From assembly GCA_000146855.1 (NCBI GenBank), contig GL405246.1, positions 1,309,200-1,325,044 of the forward strand: 15,845 bases of DNA, written 5' to 3'. The stretch is from [Eubacterium] yurii subsp. margaretiae ATCC 43715. GTDB taxonomy: Bacteria > Bacillota > Clostridia > Peptostreptococcales > Filifactoraceae. Positions 7,563-15,050 of the stretch are shown piece by piece; the first letter of the stretch is position 1; the number at the start of each line of letters is the position of its first letter. Made by a program: the position numbers and the translations under genes. The notes below the pieces were generated by a model, which ran no database searches, was not told where the DNA came from, and was given only the letters and a program-made list of their open reading frames with translations.

Positions 7563-8450
7563 ATGATACTAAATATGTTTTATGGCTTTTGCATGGCATT
7601 GGCTGACAGTGTTCCAGGAGTATCCGGTGGAACCATCGCTTTTATACTTGGCTTTTATGAGAAACTTTTGGACAATGTTCACAATATATTTTCCAAAGAT
7701 ATTGAAAAAAGAAAATCTGCCATTCCTTTTATAGCAAAACTACTTCTTGGTTGGGCTATAGGTATGGCTATTTCTGTAACTGTCTTATCGAATCTTTTTG
7801 AAAGCAAGATATATCTTTTGAGTAGTGTGTTTTTAGGACTTACTTCAGCATCAATTCCTTTCATAATACTTTCTGAAAGAGAAGATTTAAAAGGAAAATA
7901 CAGTAATTTATTTTTTACCCTTATAGGTCTTGTATTAGTTGTAAGTGTTTCAGTATTAAGAGACCATATTTCAGGAGGTTCTTCTGTAGATTTTTCTAAT
8001 CTTCAGATTTTTCAATATCTATATGTATTTATTTCAGGTATGGTAGCTATAACAGCGATGGTATTACCCGGAATATCAGGTGCAACACTACTTTTAATAT
8101 TAGGAGTTTATGCTCCAACAATTACAGGAATAAAAGAACTGTTGCATTTTAACTTATCTGTTCTTCCAGGAATAATATCTCTTGGTCTTGGTATACTTAC
8201 AGGTCTTGCCTTATCCATAGGATTGATTAGAATAGCATTAAAAAGACATAAGAGCAAAACTTTATATTTTATACTAGGATTGATGTTAGGTTCACTATAT
8301 GCTATAGGAATGGGACCTACTACTCTTAAAACTCCTCTTCCTGCTCTAGGGCTTTCAACTTTTAGCATATTAGGCTTTATAATTGGTATAGCTATATTAT
8401 TGGGCTTGGAGATGACTAGAAAAAAACTGGAAACTCAAGATCAAAAATAA
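7563..8450 (+). CDS. popT: DUF368 polyprenyl-phosphate translocase (PopT)
   Basis: The 295-residue polytopic membrane protein belongs to DUF368. It shows the family's two internally repeated re-entrant motifs, 'ADSVPGVSGGTIAFILGFYE' (14-33) and 'LPGISGATLLLILGVY' (168-183), in the two halves of the protein. Members of this family (PopT) have been shown in Gram-positive bacteria to return undecaprenyl phosphate across the membrane, recycling the carrier for peptidoglycan and other envelope polymers. The frame extends upstream to 7491, but AAGGAG (7551-7556) lies 6 bases before the ATG at 7563, and starting there gives the usual DUF368 N-terminus 'FYGFCMALAD'. The gene is alone, with spacers on both sides, and ends in a shared bidirectional terminator. 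The function is by family; the other flippase family, UptA/DedA, is unrelated in sequence. Confidence 0.9.
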   Translation: MILNMFYGFCMALADSVPGVSGGTIAFILGFYEKLLDNVHNIFSKDIEKRKSAIPFIAKLLLGWAIGMAISVTVLSNLFESKIYLLSSVFLGLTSASIPFIILSEREDLKGKYSNLFFTLIGLVLVVSVSVLRDHISGGSSVDFSNLQIFQYLYVFISGMVAITAMVLPGISGATLLLILGVYAPTITGIKELLHFNLSVLPGIISLGLGILTGLALSIGLIRIALKRHKSKTLYFILGLMLGSLYAIGMGPTTLKTPLPALGLSTFSILGFIIGIAILLGLEMTRKKLETQDQK

Positions 8451-8514
8451 TAACAACAAAAAGGACTTAAGAAAAACCTAAATATAATTTTCTAAAGTCC
8501 TTTTTATTGTTATT
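8449..8514. terminator. Long bidirectional terminator between popT and the ytxH-like gene
   Basis: AATAACAA, one unpaired C, then AAAAAGGACTT (8449-8468) pairs with AAGTCCTTTTT, one unpaired A, then TTGTTATT (8495-8514); an inner GAAAA/TTTTC adds to the stem. Runs of A and T flank the GC core so it works in both directions. The outer arms include the popT stop region and the stop codon of the convergent gene. Confidence 0.9.
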
Positions 8515-8758
8515 CTTCGTCTAATATATCAGAAGCAAAATCACCTATTTCTTCAATCTCGTCATCAAGAGCATCGAATAAATCATCTTTTTTTGACTTT
8601 GCTTTTTTCATCAAATCTTTTCCTGTTGAAACAAGCTCATTTCTTAAATCATTACCACTTTTTGGAGCAATCATAAGTCCTACAACAAGACCTATAAGAG
8701 TACCTACTACAGAACCAAGTATTACAGCCAGTAAATTAACATCGTTATTTCTTCTCAT
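8510..8758 (-). CDS. YtxH-domain small membrane protein
   Basis: An 82-residue protein. A single hydrophobic, glycine-rich segment (about 8-30) leads into 'GLMIAPKSGNDLRNEL' (27-42), the signature of the YtxH/GvpP-like domain. A lysine-rich stretch (51-58) and a strongly acidic tail (61-82) follow. YtxH proteins are small stress-associated envelope proteins in Firmicutes; their molecular role is unknown. AGGAGG lies 7 bases before the ATG, so the start is secure. The gene is 59 bases downstream of the MBL-fold gene, with its own -10 in between and no terminator, so it may be read both alone and with the upstream operon. It ends within a shared terminator. Confidence 0.85.
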   Translation of the reverse strand: MRRNNDVNLLAVILGSVVGTLIGLVVGLMIAPKSGNDLRNELVSTGKDLMKKAKSKKDDLFDALDDEIEEIGDFASDILDEE

Positions 8759-8783
8759 GGAATTACCTCCTAAATTGATTTGT

Positions 8784-8796
8784 GGGTATTATACCC
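8784..8796 (-). promoter_or_regulatory. -10 of the ytxH-like gene within a perfect palindrome
   Basis: On the - strand a perfect TATAAT (complement of 8788-8793) lies inside GGGTAT-T-ATACCC, a 13-base palindrome. The -35 region is poor. A palindrome covering the -10 is the layout of a repressor operator, but no regulator can be named. Confidence 0.45.
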
Positions 8797-8817
8797 TTTT
8801 ACAAAAAATTAAAAACA

Positions 8818-9513
8818 CTATACTTCAAACTTCAATATTTGATTTTTCTCTTTAATATCAAATATCTCCGTATCTTTGAACGAACTTTGATATTTTTCTT
8901 TGAACTTTGTTGTAATATTATAATCCTCCCAAAAATGAATTGGTAGAAAAAACCTTGGTCTTAAATCCAATATCTGTCTTCCACCTAAGTCATACTGCCT
9001 CTGTTGTCTTGGATCAACTAAAAAATAAGCAATGTCTATATCAATATCCCTAAATTTATTAACTTCATTAACAAATCTCTTGTGCATTTCATCTCTTACT
9101 TCATCACTGTCTTCCATTTCCCAATACCAGTCATTGAGGTCTCCAGCGAAAAATATATTTTTCTCAAATATATTAATCATAAATGCCACTCCAGCATCTG
9201 TTGAAGTATATGTTTTTATCTTCATTTTATCAACTGTTACATCAGTATTTGGCTCAACAATCACTACTTTGGAATTTGATAACATCTTTTCACCCAAAAT
9301 TACATCAGATGATATTATATATTTTTTTACCTTATCCATATAATCAAATATTTTATTACTGAAATGATCCCCATGGGCATGAGAAACAAAGAAGTAAACA
9401 TCCTTATCATTAGGTAAGTTTAATTCCCCTTGAAAATAATCAAATACTAAGAAGTAATTTTGTATTTCCAAAGTATAACAACTGTGGTGTATATATTGTG
9501 TGTTAACTTTCAC
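8818..9513 (-). CDS. MBL-fold metallo-hydrolase
   Basis: A cytoplasmic metallo-beta-lactamase-fold protein of 231 residues. The zinc motif 'SHAHGDHFS' (44-52) supplies H45, H47, D49 and H50. 'FFAGDLNDW' (121-129) supplies the bridging Asp125, and 'LPIHFWEDY' (190-198) the last His193. The strand that normally ends in the third zinc His reads 'TSTDAGVAFMI', with Asp106 in the expected place and no His between residues 50 and 193 that fits. I recall this STD-GVxF/AGDLNxW pattern from a clostridial MBL subgroup of unknown substrate. The longest frame starts at a TTG inside hprK; AGGGGG (9523-9528) supports a start at GTG 9513 or TTG 9516. The gap to the hprK stop is only 4 bases or less, so the two are probably translated together. 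The substrate is not predictable. Confidence 0.82.
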   Translation of the reverse strand: MKVNTQYIHHSCYTLEIQNYFLVFDYFQGELNLPNDKDVYFFVSHAHGDHFSNKIFDYMDKVKKYIISSDVILGEKMLSNSKVVIVEPNTDVTVDKMKIKTYTSTDAGVAFMINIFEKNIFFAGDLNDWYWEMEDSDEVRDEMHKRFVNEVNKFRDIDIDIAYFLVDPRQQRQYDLGGRQILDLRPRFFLPIHFWEDYNITTKFKEKYQSSFKDTEIFDIKEKNQILKFEV

Positions 9514-9517
9514 CAAA

Positions 9518-10465
9518 TTATTCCCCCTTTCTATTTTTTTCAAGAGATTTTAATAATCTTTGATTAAATTCTACAGCAGCATTATATCCAGATGACTTAA
9601 GCCTCTTATTTCTTGCAGCAAGTTCTAAAATTGTACTGATATTTCTTCCGGGACGAACTGGTATTACCAATTGTTCTACCTTGGTGTCCAAGATGGATGT
9701 AAAATTTTCGTCCAACCCTAATCTGTCATAGTACTTGCCCTCATCCCAAGTTTCAAGATTTACAACCATATCAATTTTTTTGCTGTTTTTTACTGCACCT
9801 ATACCATACAAAGACCTAATATTCACTATTCCAAGTCCCCTTATTTCCATGTAATGCTCTACTACTTCCGTTGACTTGCCAATCAATGTATCTTCATCTA
9901 ACTTTATTATCCTGACTGCATCGTCAGCTACAAGTCTATGATTTTTTTTAATAAGTTCAAGTGCAGTTTCACTTTTTCCTATTCCACTTTCACCAGTTAT
10001 AAGTATACCTATACCATCTATATCTACTAGTACACCGTGCATCAAAAGTTCTGGAGCAAGATTTTCATTTAGGTAATATGAGATTTTGGATACAGTCTTT
10101 GTAGATGTCTCCTTACTGCTAACTATAATCTTTGAATATTTTTTTGCAGATTCCAATATCTCAGGCAAAACTTTTTGTTTAGTTGATATTACCAATAGTG
10201 GAATATCAAACTGCATTAATTTATCAATAGACTCTACCCTCTGTTCATTGGTAAGTGATTTAAAATACAAATATTCAGTCTGACCTATTATTTGAACTCT
10301 TTCATATTGAAAATTTTTCAAAAAACCTGCCAACTGTAGTCCTGGCCTATTTATATCTGGAGTCTCTATATATGTTTCTATCCCTTCAGGTCTGTAAATG
10401 ATATCTAATTTTAACGCTTTAATCAAATCTGATGTTACTACTTTCTTATTACTTAACTTCTCCAT
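9518..10465 (-). CDS. hprK: HPr kinase/phosphorylase
   Basis: A full-length enzyme of 315 residues that phosphorylates and dephosphorylates Ser46 of HPr, the central switch of carbon catabolite control in Firmicutes. The N-terminal domain covers about residues 1-130. The catalytic domain has the conserved His143 (MHGVLVDI), the Walker A loop 'GESGIGKSE' (158-166), 'VADDAV' (179-184), the signature 'EIRGLGIVNIRSLYG' (207-221) and the phosphorylase-linked loop 'VRPGRN' (270-275). All key residues are present. AAGGAG lies 5 bases before the ATG. It follows uvrC by 61 bases, an arrangement also seen in other Clostridia, and is closely followed by the MBL-fold gene. A candidate promoter in the gap with uvrC could allow separate control. 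Confidence 0.97.
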   Translation of the reverse strand: MEKLSNKKVVTSDLIKALKLDIIYRPEGIETYIETPDINRPGLQLAGFLKNFQYERVQIIGQTEYLYFKSLTNEQRVESIDKLMQFDIPLLVISTKQKVLPEILESAKKYSKIIVSSKETSTKTVSKISYYLNENLAPELLMHGVLVDIDGIGILITGESGIGKSETALELIKKNHRLVADDAVRIIKLDEDTLIGKSTEVVEHYMEIRGLGIVNIRSLYGIGAVKNSKKIDMVVNLETWDEGKYYDRLGLDENFTSILDTKVEQLVIPVRPGRNISTILELAARNKRLKSSGYNAAVEFNQRLLKSLEKNRKGE

Positions 10466-10492
10466 ATATTCTCCTTAAACTCACCTTTTCAT

Positions 10493-10501
10493 TTTATAAC
10501 A
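10493..10501 (-). promoter_or_regulatory. Candidate internal promoter before hprK
   Basis: Read on the - strand, TGTTATAAA is an extended -10 (TGn plus TATAAA), about 28 bases before the hprK ATG in the 61-base uvrC-hprK gap. No good -35 accompanies it. It would let hprK and the MBL gene be expressed apart from uvrC. Confidence 0.35.
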
Positions 10502-10526
10502 GAATTTTTCTTGTAAACTCTAAAAT

Positions 10527-12344
10527 CTACTGATATTTAAAGTATTCATATATAGAGAGAGCGCTTTTTTTGTCAACAACTTTTTCCAATTCTTCAATAC
10601 TTGCATTTTTTATATTGTTTATTGATTTAAAATGTGAAAGCAGCGTTTTTTTTCTCTTCTCACCAATTCCTTTAATATTGTCAAGTTTTGAAAAACTAAT
10701 TTTCTTATTTCTAAGAGATCTATGATAATCAATGGCAAATCTATGAACCTCTTCCTGAATAGAGGCTATGAATTTATAAAGTTTACTATGTCTATTTAAC
10801 TCAAATAAGTCCATATCACTACACAAACCCATAGTCGTATGTTTATCATCTTTATACATTCCAAAAACAGGAATACTTATTTTTTCTCTCTCAAAAAGCT
10901 TTCTTATTACACTTACCTGTCCTTTTCCACCATCCAAAAGTATCAAATCCGGCAAGTCTTCGTGCTTAATTCTTCTACTTAAAATCTCCTCTAGTGAACT
11001 ATAATCATCAGGTCCAACAACAGTCTTTACTTTATATCTCCTATACAGCTTGGGAGCCTTCTTGCCGTCAACAAACACTACCTGTCCACCGACACTATCC
11101 ACACCTTGAATATTTGATATATCATATGATTCAATCTTGTGTATTTCTGTTTTTAAAGATAAGATGTCCTTTAATTGTTTCATAATTAAATCCATATTAT
11201 CTTTTTTTGTCTTATCTACAGCTTCTTTTCTTGAGATTGTTTCAGCAGCATTCTTCTTGACAAGCTGAATCATATCTTTCTTATCACCTTTAATTGGGAG
11301 CTTTACTGACACTTTACTTTCCTTTTTTTTGCTTAATAGTTGTGCCAAAACATCCATATCTTCAAACTCATGACTGACATATATCTCTTTTGGAATATAG
11401 GCTGAATTTATATAATACTGCTTGACAAATGAAGATAATACTTCACTTTCATCTTTGTTGAAGTCAATATCAAATATAAAATTTTCAGTCCCTACAACCT
11501 TTCCTCCTCTGACAAAAAATATGAAAACACAGTAAATATCATCACCTTGCTCTACAGCCAAAAAATCTTTGTCCATAAAACTGTTAGTAGATACTATTTT
11601 TTGCTTTTCAAGCATTTCCTGCATACCATTAATTTTATCTCTATACATCATAGCTTTTTCATAATCAAGTTTTTTTGAAGCATCATACATCTTTTGTCTT
11701 AAAGACTCAATAACAACATCACTCTTAGACTCCAAAAAATTGATTACTTCTACTATTGTGTTGTCATATTCATTTTTATCAACAATTCCAAGACAAGGTC
11801 CGTTACAAATATTAATATAGTAACTCAGACAAGGTCTTTCTTTTTTTTCTATGGATTTTTGTATATTTCTACTACAAGTTCTCAATTTAAATGTGCTATG
11901 AATAAGATCTATTATATCATTTACTATAAACGCATTTGAATAAGGACCAAAATACTTTGCTCCGTCTTTTTCAACCTTCCTTGTTTTTAAAACTCTTGGA
12001 TAATCTTCATTTAAAGTTATCTTGATATATGGATAAGTCTTATCATCTCTAAGTAAAATATTATAGGGAGGCTTATATTCCTTTATAAGATTATTTTCTA
12101 GTATAAGAGCTTCCATCTCTGAATCGGTCACAATATACTCAAACTCTTCTATATGGGAAACCATAGCCTTAACTTTTTCCTGCATATTATTTTGAGATTG
12201 AAAATACTGCCTAACCCTGTTTCTTAAAGAAACTGCTTTTCCTACATATATAATCTCATTATTTTTATTTTTCATTAAGTATACGCCACTACTATGTGGC
12301 AATTTTGATATAAGAGATTTTATCTTTTCAGTTATTTCAATCAC
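10527..12344 (-). CDS. uvrC: UvrABC excinuclease subunit C
   Basis: A 605-residue UvrC, the dual-incision nuclease of nucleotide excision repair. The N-terminal GIY-YIG domain has 'SGVYLMKNKNNEIIYVGKA' (19-37) and cuts 3' of the lesion. Four cysteines, C157, C172, C180 and C184, match the cluster that binds iron-sulphur in UvrC. The UVR motif that meets UvrB is near 'KKLDYEKAMMYRDKINGM' (224-241). The RNase H-like nuclease that cuts 5' shows D408 (ESYDISNIQG), D471 (LLDGGKGQ) and H534 (EEVHRFAI). A helix-hairpin-helix pair (about 555-600) closes the protein. The start is a GTG with only a weak AGAAAG before it, 20 bases after the dagK-like stop; no better start exists and the resulting N-terminus fits the family, so translation may rely on coupling. 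Confidence 0.97.
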   Translation of the reverse strand: MIEITEKIKSLISKLPHSSGVYLMKNKNNEIIYVGKAVSLRNRVRQYFQSQNNMQEKVKAMVSHIEEFEYIVTDSEMEALILENNLIKEYKPPYNILLRDDKTYPYIKITLNEDYPRVLKTRKVEKDGAKYFGPYSNAFIVNDIIDLIHSTFKLRTCSRNIQKSIEKKERPCLSYYINICNGPCLGIVDKNEYDNTIVEVINFLESKSDVVIESLRQKMYDASKKLDYEKAMMYRDKINGMQEMLEKQKIVSTNSFMDKDFLAVEQGDDIYCVFIFFVRGGKVVGTENFIFDIDFNKDESEVLSSFVKQYYINSAYIPKEIYVSHEFEDMDVLAQLLSKKKESKVSVKLPIKGDKKDMIQLVKKNAAETISRKEAVDKTKKDNMDLIMKQLKDILSLKTEIHKIESYDISNIQGVDSVGGQVVFVDGKKAPKLYRRYKVKTVVGPDDYSSLEEILSRRIKHEDLPDLILLDGGKGQVSVIRKLFEREKISIPVFGMYKDDKHTTMGLCSDMDLFELNRHSKLYKFIASIQEEVHRFAIDYHRSLRNKKISFSKLDNIKGIGEKRKKTLLSHFKSINNIKNASIEELEKVVDKKSALSIYEYFKYQ

Positions 12345-12364
12345 ACTTTCTAAACTACTTAAAT

Positions 12365-13267
12365 CTAACCAACTATAACATTTAAAGCTTCACGCTTTAC
12401 AGAAACTTTAAGAGGTAAGCTTGGTCCCTTCTCACCGTCCAAGCTAACAGCAAGATTCCTATTATCTGAATCTATTTCAAATGTTGACGCCTTTACCACT
12501 CGTATAAAACTATTTTTGGTAAAATCTTCCCCCCTTGCTACTTGAACTAGCAAGTTTGCAATATCTATAGGATTTTGAACCTCTTTTACAATTATTATCT
12601 CAAATAAACCATCTTTTAAGTCTACTTGATTATCCAAAATCCCTGTCATACTCCCTACATTATTACCATTTAATGCCAATACCATATAAGCAGTTTCTTC
12701 AATTATTTCACTTTCTGTCTTTATAACAAATCTATCTGCTTTTATATTAGATAGCTTAGTTATCCCTTGCAAATAATACGCAAGTGGTCCTAACCATTCC
12801 TTTAGATCAGAATTTGTTTCAAATGAAGTTTCGGCAAAAATTCCTACAGCTAGAGAAGAGAGAAAAACTTGACCACTATCTAAACATCCAATGTCAACAT
12901 TTGATGTTTTTTGTTTTGAAATTTGTTCTATAGCCCTATATAGTGCAGGCTTCATATTTATATTAGAAGCAAAGTTGTTGCAAGTTCCAGATCCTATCAC
13001 TGCATAAGGCTTTTGTATATTGCTTCTTAAAATATTTGAAGCTATTGTGGAAATACTGCCGTCTCCTCCAGAGCCTATTATAAAATCATAATCCAAAGAT
13101 AACATCAAATCGCTAAGCTTATCATACACTGCACTGTCAAGCCTTATAACTGTAAGTATTATGTTATTTTTCATAAATTTGTTTACAATTTTACTTAGTT
13201 CAGAGGCAACTTCCCTATTTCCGGACTTTGGATTATAAATAAACAGTGCTTTTTTATAGCCGACCAT
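12365..13267 (-). CDS. YegS/DagK-family lipid kinase
   Basis: The 300-residue protein is a diacylglycerol-kinase-catalytic-domain enzyme of the YegS/DgkB/BmrU type. It shows 'NPKSGNRE' (12-19) at the first strand, the nucleotide loop 'GSGGDGSIS' (65-73), 'GSGTCNNFA' (92-100), and near the end the 'VSLDGEKG' turn that carries metal or activation contacts. Such kinases phosphorylate diacylglycerol or related lipids and are cytoplasmic or membrane-peripheral. Two motif positions differ from the usual form: GGDGS instead of GGDGT, and Gly instead of Pro before the GT of the second motif. These are mild changes and I do not read them as inactivating. AAGGAGG lies 6 bases before the ATG. It heads the run dagK-uvrC-hprK-MBL. 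The actual lipid substrate cannot be deduced. Confidence 0.88.
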   Translation of the reverse strand: MVGYKKALFIYNPKSGNREVASELSKIVNKFMKNNIILTVIRLDSAVYDKLSDLMLSLDYDFIIGSGGDGSISTIASNILRSNIQKPYAVIGSGTCNNFASNINMKPALYRAIEQISKQKTSNVDIGCLDSGQVFLSSLAVGIFAETSFETNSDLKEWLGPLAYYLQGITKLSNIKADRFVIKTESEIIEETAYMVLALNGNNVGSMTGILDNQVDLKDGLFEIIIVKEVQNPIDIANLLVQVARGEDFTKNSFIRVVKASTFEIDSDNRNLAVSLDGEKGPSLPLKVSVKREALNVIVG

Positions 13268-13333
13268 AGCAAACCTCCTTAAACTTAGTTTATTGTCTTA
13301 AATTTATAAAAAATATTCTAAAATTTGGACAGA

Positions 13334-13386
13334 TGTTATTTATATGTAATAATTCTTATCTATATAAAACTATTATGTAAGTAACA
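13334..13386. repeat. Long imperfect inverted repeat between mazF and the lipid kinase gene
   Basis: The left arm TGTTATTTATATGTAATAA (continuing to 13354) pairs with the right arm AACTATTATGTAAGTAACA (13368-13386) around a 13-base loop. About 16 Watson-Crick pairs, two G-T pairs, one mismatch and a 2-base bulge result. No T-tract follows in the direction of the genes, so it does not look like a classical terminator. It could act as an mRNA 3' structure of mazF, a protein site, or be a remnant of a small repeat element. Confidence 0.6.
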
Positions 13387-13389
13387 TTT

Positions 13390-13743
13390 CTAATTTAATG
13401 CCAAACTTATTTTAAGAGCATTGTCTATTTTATCAATTATATATTCATCTACAGAGCCTAAAAACTCTCTCAATCTAACCTTATCAATTGTTCTTATTTG
13501 TTCCATCAGCATAACCGAATCTTTTTCCAAACCAAATTGTTTTGCTTTTATTTCAATATGAGTAGGTAATTTTGCTTTATTCAATTTAGATGTTATAGGT
13601 GCTACAATAGTAGTAGGAGAAAATTTATTACCAATGTCATTTTGAACTATTACAACAGGTCTTATGCCGCCTTGTTCCGAACCTTGCCCCTGAGCCAAAT
13701 CAGCATAGAAAATATCTCCTCTTTTTATAACCTTATTATCCAT
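13390..13743 (-). CDS. ndoA: MazF/EndoA (NdoA)-family endoribonuclease
   Basis: The 117-residue protein closely resembles B. subtilis EndoA/MazF, an mRNA-cleaving toxin. It has '[10 protein letters not shown]' (7-16), '[16 protein letters not shown]' (21-36), '[11 protein letters not shown]' (41-51), 'LPTHIEI' and '[11 protein letters not shown]'. The catalytic Arg28 and Thr51, equivalent to R25 and T48 of the Bacillus enzyme, are present, so it should be active. AAGGGGG lies 7 bases before the ATG. It follows alr by 35 bases, the same neighbourhood as in Bacillus, but the antitoxin gene that sits between alr and ndoA there is missing and nothing of suitable size is downstream. Its control is therefore unclear: the antitoxin may be elsewhere or another partner may be used. 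Confidence 0.93.
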   Translation of the reverse strand: MDNKVIKRGDIFYADLAQGQGSEQGGIRPVVIVQNDIGNKFSPTTIVAPITSKLNKAKLPTHIEIKAKQFGLEKDSVMLMEQIRTIDKVRLREFLGSVDEYIIDKIDNALKISLALN

Positions 13744-13778
13744 GTAGCATCCCCCTTTCTTTAAAAATCAATTCTTCA

Positions 13779-14894
13779 TCAAATTTCATACTCACGTTTT
13801 ACTCTTTTATTAATACCGCATACTATTTCATAAATTATCGTATCAGCAAGCTTTGCAATATTATATCCGCTGTCGTTATCATAGCCGAAGATGTTAACTT
13901 TAGTACCAATAGCTACTTCTTGAGGTAACTTTATCATCATTTGATCCATACAAATATTTCCTACCGATATACCCTTTATCCCATTATCTAAAACAACATC
14001 AAAATTTTTACAAGATAAAGATCTGCTTATACCATCGGCATATCCTATAGGAATAGTCGCAATCCATTCATCCTCTTCAAGAGTATACTTGCCACTGTAA
14101 CTCACCTTACATCCTTTTTTAAGTAACTTTATATTTGAAATTAAGCTCTCTAGCTTCATAGCCGGCTTTAAATCCAATTTTTCATCTTTCACATCATTAT
14201 AAGAATAGCCATACATTCCTATACCAAGTCTTACCATGTCTAAATCATAATTGTTTTTTTCAGAAGCTGCAGAATTGGAGATATGCTTTATCCCCAAATC
14301 AATATTTTCACTTTCTATTTTTTTGCACATCATTTGAAATAATTCATATTGAACTTCATTAATTACATTTTTTGTTTCTTCAGCATTTGAAAAATGAGAA
14401 AAACATCCCACTATCCTTATATTGCTCAAATTATTGACTGTTTTTATTTCTTCGACATAATTATCTTGAGATAAAAAACCTATCCTTGACATACCTGTAT
14501 CCAATTTAATATGCACTTTTGCCATCAAATTATTTTTTTTAGCAATTTTATTTATAGTGGAAGCAATTTTTATATTATATACAGTAAACTCTACATCGCT
14601 TCGTATCAAATTCTCAACTTCATTATCAAATACATACCCCAATATCAATATTGGCTTTTTAATTTGAGAATTTCTAAGCTCAATTGCTTCATCTCCTGTA
14701 GATACAGCAAAATAATCGACATATTGCTCAATGAATTTTGATACTTCGACACTTCCATGTCCATAGGCATCAGCTTTTACTACGGCACATATATTTAGTT
14801 TTTTGCTTTTACATTTCTTAAATTCATTTATATTATGTAGTATGTTACTCAATGAGATGCGCGCCACTGCTCTATTAGACGATATATGCATCAT
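13779..14894 (-). CDS. alr: Alanine racemase
   Basis: A PLP-dependent enzyme of 371 residues that interconverts L- and D-alanine for peptidoglycan. Visible landmarks are the PLP lysine K40 in 'AVVKADAYGHG' (37-47), 'HIKLDTGMSRIGF' (128-140) with Arg137 contacting the cofactor region, the second catalytic base Tyr266 in 'KVSYSGKY', 'IPIGYADGISR' (281-291) and the 'CMDQ' entry loop (315-318). The length is normal. Two ATGs stand in a row at the start; the ribosome binding site is only a weak GTGAG, so which is used is not clear, and I give the longer. A perfect -10 lies about 24 bases upstream. The gene is followed by mazF at 35 bases, so the two are probably one transcript. Confidence 0.96.
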   Translation of the reverse strand: MMHISSNRAVARISLSNILHNINEFKKCKSKKLNICAVVKADAYGHGSVEVSKFIEQYVDYFAVSTGDEAIELRNSQIKKPILILGYVFDNEVENLIRSDVEFTVYNIKIASTINKIAKKNNLMAKVHIKLDTGMSRIGFLSQDNYVEEIKTVNNLSNIRIVGCFSHFSNAEETKNVINEVQYELFQMMCKKIESENIDLGIKHISNSAASEKNNYDLDMVRLGIGMYGYSYNDVKDEKLDLKPAMKLESLISNIKLLKKGCKVSYSGKYTLEEDEWIATIPIGYADGISRSLSCKNFDVVLDNGIKGISVGNICMDQMMIKLPQEVAIGTKVNIFGYDNDSGYNIAKLADTIIYEIVCGINKRVKREYEI

Positions 14895-14917
14895 TTACTC
14901 ACTTTCCGTTATTTAAT

Positions 14918-14923
14918 ATTATA
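14918..14923 (-). promoter_or_regulatory. Candidate -10 of alr
   Basis: A perfect TATAAT on the - strand, 24 bases before the alr ATG in the 156-base spacer behind the coiled-coil gene. No good -35 is at the right distance (a TTGACT lies too close). The short distance leaves a very short leader. Confidence 0.4.
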
Positions 14924-15050
14924 ATAAGTCAATTCTCTTAAAATATACTCAATAATCTTGAAAAATAAAAAATTACTCTCAATAAACAAAGAAGATTTTA
15001 AAAGAATTTTAAAAAATATATTATGAAGAGCATATAAAAGTATAAAAAAT

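Noticed and set aside
12342..12377. Possible fusion or frameshift between the lipid kinase gene and uvrC
   Set aside because: The uvrC frame is open upstream of its GTG, but the lipid kinase ends with a normal family C-terminus and its own stop at 12365, and both proteins are full length.
15009..15036. Hairpin after the coiled-coil gene as a terminator
   Set aside because: On the - strand TATATG and CATAATA can pair before six T residues, but the stem is short, bulged and nearly all A+T, so I do not list it as a feature.
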